The notes under the pieces were generated by a model. That model ran no database searches and was not told where the DNA came from. It was given only the letters and a program-made list of their open reading frames with translations. A stretch of DNA of 9,493 bases from Candidatus Zymogenus sp. (lineage in GTDB: Bacteria; Desulfobacterota; Zymogenia; Zymogenales; Zymogenaceae), in contig JAUWME010000053.1 of NCBI GenBank assembly GCA_030613285.1, positions 1-9,493 of the forward strand, in the 5' to 3' direction. Both the position numbers and the translations under genes were made by a program. Below, piece after piece: positions 4,474 through 9,493 of this stretch (its first letter is position 1; every line of letters begins with the position of its first letter).

Positions 4474-6513
4474 ATGGCGGGTGAAGGAAGACTAAAAAGG
4501 ATACGCAATATCGGGATTATCTCCCATATTGATGCGGGCAAGACCACAGTGACAGAGAGGATTCTCTACTACACCGGCGTCTCGTATAAGATGGGAGAAG
4601 TCCACGATGGCGAGGCGGTTATGGACTGGATGCCCCAGGAGCAGGAGAGGGGGATTACAATTACCAGTGCAGTAACAACGTGCAGTTGGCGGGAGCATGA
4701 GATTCACATAATCGATACCCCAGGTCATGTCGATTTTACCGTTGAAGTGGAGCGATCCCTTCGGGTGCTGGACGGGGCAATAGCTATCTTTTCTGCCGTG
4801 GAAGGTGTTGAGCCACAATCAGAGACGGTATGGCATCAGGCCGATAAATATAATGTGCCGAGGTTGGCTTTTATCAACAAGCTGGACAGGCTCGGCGCCG
4901 ATTTCTTCGGGGCGGTTGACATGATGGTAGAAAAGCTGGGCGTCAAACCATTGATCGTTACACTTCCTGTTGGGTTGGAGGATGAGTTTTCGAGGGTGAT
5001 TGACTTAATTAGGATGCGTGTCCTTCGATTTTCTGAAGAGGATCTTGGGGTTACAGTCAGCCATGAGGATGTTCCAGATGAGTTTAAAGATCAGGCGCTT
5101 CAATACAGAGAGAAGCTGATAGAGACAATAGCCGACATCAGCGATGACATTGCGGAAAAATACCTTGATGGAGCAGAGATAGGGGAAGATGAAATAGTGA
5201 ATGCTATAAGACAGGGGACAATTGATGGTTCTTTTGTTCCCATCTTTTGTGGTTCCGGGTTAAAAAACAAGGGTATTCAAACGCTCCTTGACGGTGTTGT
5301 GGATTACCTCCCCTCACCCATTGATGTGCCGCCCATCGCCGGAACAAACCCAAAGAGTGGGGAGTCCGAAGTAAGAGAGAGCGACGAAAGTGAGCCGCTT
5401 TCTGCTCTGGCGTTTAAGGTGCAGGTGGATCAGGGAAGAAAGCTGACATATTTTAGAGTTTATTCCGGTGTCCTAAAAGCAGGGGCTGAGGTTTATAACC
5501 CAAGGCTTGAAAAGTCCGAGCGTATTGCGAGGCTTTTGAAGATGCACGCCAACAAGCGAGAAAGGATCGATAAGGTAAAAGCGGGAGATATTGCAGCGGC
5601 AGTGGGCCTTAAGGACTCAACTACGGGAGACACTTTGTGTGACCGTGAAAAGCCGATTCTTCTGGAGTCGATCCTTTTTACCGAGCCTGTAATCAGTCTT
5701 GCCATTGAGCCCAAGACCGTTGCTGACCAAGAGAAACTTGAGCAATCTCTAAATAAACTTATTGATGAGGATCCAACTCTGAGTGTAAAAGTCGATGATG
5801 ATACTGGACAGACCATCATCTCCGGGATGGGTGAGCTTCATCTTGAGATAGTTGTGGACAGGCTTTTTCGTGAGTTTAAGGTTGCGGCCAACGTCGGTAA
5901 GCCCCAGGTGGTTTATCGAGAGACGGCCACAAAGCGCGCCACTGCAGATGCCGTCATCGATAGAGAGATAGCCGGTGAGGCGAAATATGCTAAGGTATCA
6001 CTCTCGATTATGCCCCTTCAGCGGGGACAGGGGGTTAAAGTCATAAGCCTCATCAAGGGAGATGAAATTAGTGAGGAGTGGGTGAAATCTGCTATAGCGG
6101 CGATTAGGGATGCCGCCGCCTCGGGGCCAATTTTAGGCTACCCGTTGGATGATGTGAAGATAAGTATTGATGCTTTGCAGATGAGGGAGGGGATTACCGA
6201 TGAGATGGCGTTTGCAATTGCATCGGGAATGGCTGTGCGGAGTGTGGCAGAAAAGGCGGGTCCCGCTCTCTTGGAGCCCATTATGGTTGTAGAGATATTG
6301 ACCCCAGAGGAATTTATGGGAGAGATAATTGGGGATTTGAACGCCAGAGGTGGACAACTTAAAGGTGTTGAGCCGAAAGGGAAAACAAATCATGTAAAGG
6401 GGGAGGTGCCCCTGTCAAAAATGTTCGGATATGCAACAAAGCTGAGATCCCAGAGTCAGGGCAGGGCGACCTTTACCATGCAGTTTTCCCATTACGGAAG
6501 GGTGGAAGACTAA
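4474..6513 (+). CDS. fusA: elongation factor G-family GTPase, divergent paralogue
   Basis: A 679-residue EF-G with all five domains. The GTPase motifs are intact: HIDAGKTT (18-25), QERGITI, DTPGH (81-85) and NKLD (135-138). Domain III has [15 protein letters not shown], and domain V has [16 protein letters not shown]. Canonical EF-G drives tRNA-mRNA translocation and, with RRF, ribosome recycling. This one departs from the canonical type at the domain IV tip: loop GGRGQYGHV is replaced by AGEAKYAKV (from about 500), and the position of the key tip His (E. coli H583) is R571. The domain II DPFVG motif is altered, and the protein ends about a dozen residues early, without the usual C-terminal helix. 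It lies outside a str operon, between murI and plsC. I infer a second EF-G paralogue (spd-type or EF-G2-like), subclass unresolved. AAGGA lies 10 nt before the ATG. Confidence 0.93.
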   Translation: MAGEGRLKRIRNIGIISHIDAGKTTVTERILYYTGVSYKMGEVHDGEAVMDWMPQEQERGITITSAVTTCSWREHEIHIIDTPGHVDFTVEVERSLRVLDGAIAIFSAVEGVEPQSETVWHQADKYNVPRLAFINKLDRLGADFFGAVDMMVEKLGVKPLIVTLPVGLEDEFSRVIDLIRMRVLRFSEEDLGVTVSHEDVPDEFKDQALQYREKLIETIADISDDIAEKYLDGAEIGEDEIVNAIRQGTIDGSFVPIFCGSGLKNKGIQTLLDGVVDYLPSPIDVPPIAGTNPKSGESEVRESDESEPLSALAFKVQVDQGRKLTYFRVYSGVLKAGAEVYNPRLEKSERIARLLKMHANKRERIDKVKAGDIAAAVGLKDSTTGDTLCDREKPILLESILFTEPVISLAIEPKTVADQEKLEQSLNKLIDEDPTLSVKVDDDTGQTIISGMGELHLEIVVDRLFREFKVAANVGKPQVVYRETATKRATADAVIDREIAGEAKYAKVSLSIMPLQRGQGVKVISLIKGDEISEEWVKSAIAAIRDAAASGPILGYPLDDVKISIDALQMREGITDEMAFAIASGMAVRSVAEKAGPALLEPIMVVEILTPEEFMGEIIGDLNARGGQLKGVEPKGKTNHVKGEVPLSKMFGYATKLRSQSQGRATFTMQFSHYGRVED

Positions 6514-6516
6514 TAG

Positions 6517-7278
6517 ATGAAAAAGATGTTTTTAAAATATATCTTCCCACTTTATATACCAATAATGATTACCATTATAGGTGTGACCACAGCCTTCTTT
6601 GGAAGCATCGTAACTATTCTTGGGTTTACTCCCGGTGTTGATAAAAACAACAATGTCGGCTATCAGATAGGCAAGTTCTGGGCGCGACTCAATATGACAT
6701 TTACTGGAACGAGGATTGTAGTTACGGGAATGGAGAAGATCGAAAGGAACCTCTCTTATGTTGTTATGTCCAACCACCAGAGCCTCTTTGATGTGTGGGC
6801 CATTATTTCCAGGCTCCCCCTTTCTTTGAGGTGGGTTATGAAGATCGAACTGAGGTCTATTCCTTTTTTTGGCATTGGATGCGAAAAGCTCGGCCAAATT
6901 TACGTTGATAGATCAAACCCTCTTAATGCCAGAAGGTGCCTTGATGATGCAAAATCAAAAATTGCGGCGGGGGCATCTGTCGTGTTTTTCCCAGAGGGGG
7001 CAAGAAGCGATGATGGACGCCTTCAAGCATTTAAGAAAGGGGGGTTCCACATGGCCATTGATACCGAGACGCCGATTTTACCGATAACTGTAAACGGAGG
7101 AAGGTTTGCGCTCCCGAAGGGTCACCCCTTTAAGATGAAACCCGGAAAGATGGAGATTATAATCCACGACACGATAGAGATTAAAGGCTTGAGTATTGAT
7201 GATATGGATATGTTGATAGGGAAGGTAAGGGAAGTAATTGAGGGGAGTCTCGATCTTGATTATGGAAGGCTCTTTTAG
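6517..7278 (+). CDS. plsC: lysophospholipid acyltransferase, PlsC/AGPAT family
   Basis: A 253-residue membrane acyltransferase. Enzymes of this family move an acyl group from acyl-ACP or acyl-CoA to the sn-2 position of 1-acylglycerol-3-phosphate, making phosphatidic acid. The N-terminus has a hydrophobic anchor (about residues 5-36). The four family blocks follow in order: NHQSLFD with the catalytic HX4D (H87, D92), GQIYVDR, FPEGARSDDG (E160) and ILPITVNG. The start is 3 nt after the EF-G stop (TAATAG then ATG), with GGTGGAAG in the end of fusA as ribosome binding site, so translation is probably coupled. The exact acyl acceptor cannot be told from sequence; related bacterial enzymes act on other lysophospholipids. 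Confidence 0.92.
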   Translation: MKKMFLKYIFPLYIPIMITIIGVTTAFFGSIVTILGFTPGVDKNNNVGYQIGKFWARLNMTFTGTRIVVTGMEKIERNLSYVVMSNHQSLFDVWAIISRLPLSLRWVMKIELRSIPFFGIGCEKLGQIYVDRSNPLNARRCLDDAKSKIAAGASVVFFPEGARSDDGRLQAFKKGGFHMAIDTETPILPITVNGGRFALPKGHPFKMKPGKMEIIIHDTIEIKGLSIDDMDMLIGKVREVIEGSLDLDYGRLF

Positions 7279-7332
7279 TTTCACGTTGAAAACCTGAATC
7301 TTACATAAAAGTGGGGCTGATGACTTTTGTAA

Positions 7333-7344
7333 TTTCGATCGAAA
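7333..7344. promoter_or_regulatory. perfect 12-bp palindrome in the plsC-TPR gap
   Basis: TTTCGATCGAAA is an exact inverted repeat about 120 bp upstream of the TPR gene. It could be a dimeric regulator site, but the flanking 185-bp gap shows no convincing promoter hexamers next to it, and one 12-bp palindrome may be chance. Confidence 0.2.
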
Positions 7345-7463
7345 AGAGAAAGATTATGATGCTCTAAGAGGCTACAGGCTTTGTGCCAATTTACTTTTTT
7401 CTAATGACATTACAAGCTATTTATTTAGTACCCAATGTTGAAATCCTATAAAGGACATCAAGA

Positions 7464-9493
7464 ATGAACAAACAAAATAAAAGGTTTGCCAAAAGATCAA
7501 TCTCTGCGACATTGCTATCGACATTGCTATTGGTTCTTTTCATCATATCAATTCTCATTCCCATCTCGGCCATTGCCGAAGAAGACCCGGACATCCTTTT
7601 TGAACTTGGACACAAAGCAGTAGATGAGAAAAGATATGACGATGCTGTTCAATACTGGGGAAAAGCGTATTCTCTCTACGAGGCCTCAAAGAACGAAGAC
7701 GGAATGGCAAAGGTCTTAAACAACATTGGGCTTATGAAATTTTACATGAATGATTATAAGGAATCTGAAAAATATTTTTTGATGGCCCTTGCAATAGATA
7801 AAAAACGCGATGTAGATAAGGACGTTGCATCGGACCTTTACAATATCGGCCTGCTATACTACCAAATGAAAAGATTCGAGGAGTCGCTATTCGCTTTTTC
7901 CAAGTCTGCTGAGATATACAACGCACTGGGCGACGATGCCCGAAAGGCGATGATTATATACATGGTTGGCCAGATCCACTTTGCGCAGAAGGACTATGTT
8001 GCGGCGGCAAATTTCTTTTTTGCAGCCTCTGAAATTCATAAAGTACTTCTTGACAGGGGAGGCTACGCCCAGGATATCGTTGCCTTGGCAAATACTTTAA
8101 CGGCCCTGGGGAGGATTGACAAGGCCCTTGACCTTTACAACGAGGCGGTTAAGGTTGAGACTGCCGACAAAAATTTAAAATCTACAATATTTGTGAGGAT
8201 TAGGGCAGCTGAGTCTCTGGAAGAGTATGGTAGTTATGAAGCCGCCAATAAATACCTCGAAGAGGCGTTTAAGGTTGCGAAGAAACAGAAGGATAATGGG
8301 CTTATTGGTTCCGTTTATATTGCGATGGGGGATTTGGCCAACTACTCCGGGAACTACGAGGATGCAATTCGATATTATTATAAGGCGTTGGATATCAAAA
8401 AGGAGACAAAGGAGCTTGGAGATGTAGCCATGGTGCAGAAAAAGTTGGGGTCGTTCTGGGGACAGTTCCTGATGCTTTTTGAAGCGGAGAAGGCCTTTGG
8501 TGAGTCAAGGTTAATCTATCAGGTGGCGGGCGACACCATAAATGAGGCAACTATCTTCAACAACCTCGGAAACTTATATCTTAAAGTGGGGAAGATGGAT
8601 AAAGCCTTTGAGTATCTTACAAAGGCGGATGAGATGTTCAAGGAGGCGGGAAGGGATAAATACCGAGGTATAAATCTCCTGGGGATTGGCGAGATGCTCT
8701 ACGAAAAGGAACAGTATAAAAAGGCGAGGAAAACTTTTAATGAAGCCTTAAAGCTCCTAACCAAAGCGAGGGAGAAAAGATATCAAGCGAAGGCAATTTC
8801 GTACCTTGGGCTTATCGACTACAAAGAGGGTAAATACAATTCTGCTTTTAAGAATTTTTCAAAGGCCTTAACCCTGTTTCGCCAAGAGAGGAGTCGCTCC
8901 AGAGAAGCGGATCTCCTCATTGGATCGGGTCTGGCGCTTATGGGGATGGGGAGAAACAATGTTGCAAGGGGATTTTTTGCCGAGAGCGGCAATCTTGCAA
9001 AGGAGTTGAATCTTGGAGAGGTGGCGTGGCGGGCACTATACTGCGAAGCGTTGATTGAAGAGGCAAAGCCCAATGGAAAGGATGAGGCTGTACTTTCAAA
9101 ACTTGAAAACGCCCTCTTTATAGTAAAGCAGAATCCTCCAGAGCTTTCCCCAGACATTCTTGGCGCAAGACTTGTTGATATGGAGGACTTGCTGGGAATG
9201 TTTGCCGACAAGAAGGGGCTTGTTGGACCAAGCAAGGAGAAATATATTAGTGATAAGAAGGCCTCAATGGATAAGCTCACACTCTTTTTTGGCACGGATG
9301 CTCCAATTCTGACTGGAGATGACGCCGAGTTGATGGAGCTTTTTGTAGAAAAAACGGGGATTGTAAGCTATTATCGTGAGAAGCTTACAGACGACGAGTT
9401 CAGAAAAGCGGACAATAGTGACAAATTTACCATATATTTGCTTAAGGCACAGGGTGGGTATCTTAAGGCTCTGGATAAAATCGAGAAGAAAAG
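7464..9493 (+). CDS. exported TPR-repeat protein, 3' end beyond window
   Basis: One uninterrupted frame of 676 codons runs from ATG 7464 off the window edge. AAAGGA (7450-7455) lies 8 nt upstream, and an in-frame TAA at 7449-7451 rules out an earlier start. The N-terminus is a signal peptide: basic residues 3-11, a hydrophobic core at about 15-34, and probable cleavage after A36-I-A38, so the product is exported. From about residue 43 to 555 there are about 12-13 tetratricopeptide-type units at roughly 40-residue spacing, with the usual small/aromatic pattern (for example NNIGLMKFYMNDYKESEKYF). Such repeats bind proteins and scaffold complexes. Residues after about 560 are charged and mostly helical, and I do not recognise them. 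TPR units of this period often precede a CHAT peptidase-like domain, but none is visible. No clear operon link to plsC. Confidence 0.88.
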   Translation, partial: MNKQNKRFAKRSISATLLSTLLLVLFIISILIPISAIAEEDPDILFELGHKAVDEKRYDDAVQYWGKAYSLYEASKNEDGMAKVLNNIGLMKFYMNDYKESEKYFLMALAIDKKRDVDKDVASDLYNIGLLYYQMKRFEESLFAFSKSAEIYNALGDDARKAMIIYMVGQIHFAQKDYVAAANFFFAASEIHKVLLDRGGYAQDIVALANTLTALGRIDKALDLYNEAVKVETADKNLKSTIFVRIRAAESLEEYGSYEAANKYLEEAFKVAKKQKDNGLIGSVYIAMGDLANYSGNYEDAIRYYYKALDIKKETKELGDVAMVQKKLGSFWGQFLMLFEAEKAFGESRLIYQVAGDTINEATIFNNLGNLYLKVGKMDKAFEYLTKADEMFKEAGRDKYRGINLLGIGEMLYEKEQYKKARKTFNEALKLLTKAREKRYQAKAISYLGLIDYKEGKYNSAFKNFSKALTLFRQERSRSREADLLIGSGLALMGMGRNNVARGFFAESGNLAKELNLGEVAWRALYCEALIEEAKPNGKDEAVLSKLENALFIVKQNPPELSPDILGARLVDMEDLLGMFADKKGLVGPSKEKYISDKKASMDKLTLFFGTDAPILTGDDAELMELFVEKTGIVSYYREKLTDDEFRKADNSDKFTIYLLKAQGGYLKALDKIEKK

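Noticed and set aside
8819..9295. 158-residue minus-strand frame opposite the TPR gene
   Set aside because: Ser/Leu/Phe-rich product typical of the antisense of a Lys/Glu-rich helical repeat protein; the + strand frame has a signal peptide, a ribosome binding site and TPR periodicity.

Overview
This is about 9.5 kb of a moderately AT-rich bacterial chromosome. All confident genes lie on the + strand. Nothing in it names the organism. The bacterial housekeeping genes, a divergent EF-G paralogue away from any ribosomal-protein operon, and GTCATTCCCGCG-type palindromic repeats (common, as I recall, in deltaproteobacterial and related genomes) suggest a Gram-negative of the Desulfobacterota/Deltaproteobacteria kind. 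That assignment is weak.

Layout. Positions 1-450 are AT-rich, with a weak promoter-like pair at 312-340, a 20-codon upstream ORF that ends on the start codon of the first gene, and a doubtful minus-strand mini-ORF with a CPDC motif. Positions 451-2967 hold the most distinctive part: five tandem paralogues. Each has an N-terminal four-cysteine zinc ribbon (CPxC-x10-CxxC), a variable linker and a two-helix CD225/dispanin membrane domain, the fold family of vertebrate IFITM proteins. Copy 4 is cut by an in-frame TGA where the other copies have a conserved Trp; its second helix stays readable downstream. A rho-independent terminator (2248-2272) and two and a half copies of a palindromic repeat (2291-2467) separate copies 1-4 from copy 5. 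A DUF2752 membrane protein follows copy 5 closely (3008-3412).

From 3457 the content is housekeeping: a good sigma70-like promoter, glutamate racemase (murI), an EF-G-family GTPase with an atypical domain IV tip, and a PlsC-type acyltransferase whose start lies 3 nt after the EF-G stop. From 7464 to the window edge runs one long open frame for an exported protein of at least 676 residues, made of about a dozen TPR units with a signal peptide; its C-terminus is outside the window.

How it fits together. The murI-fusA-plsC stretch supplies D-glutamate for peptidoglycan, a translation factor and phospholipid acylation, and may be one transcription unit. The CD225 array and DUF2752 gene look like an accessory membrane module that has grown by tandem duplication and sequence exchange. 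Its function cannot be read from the sequence. An IFITM-like effect on membrane curvature or fusion is only an analogy.
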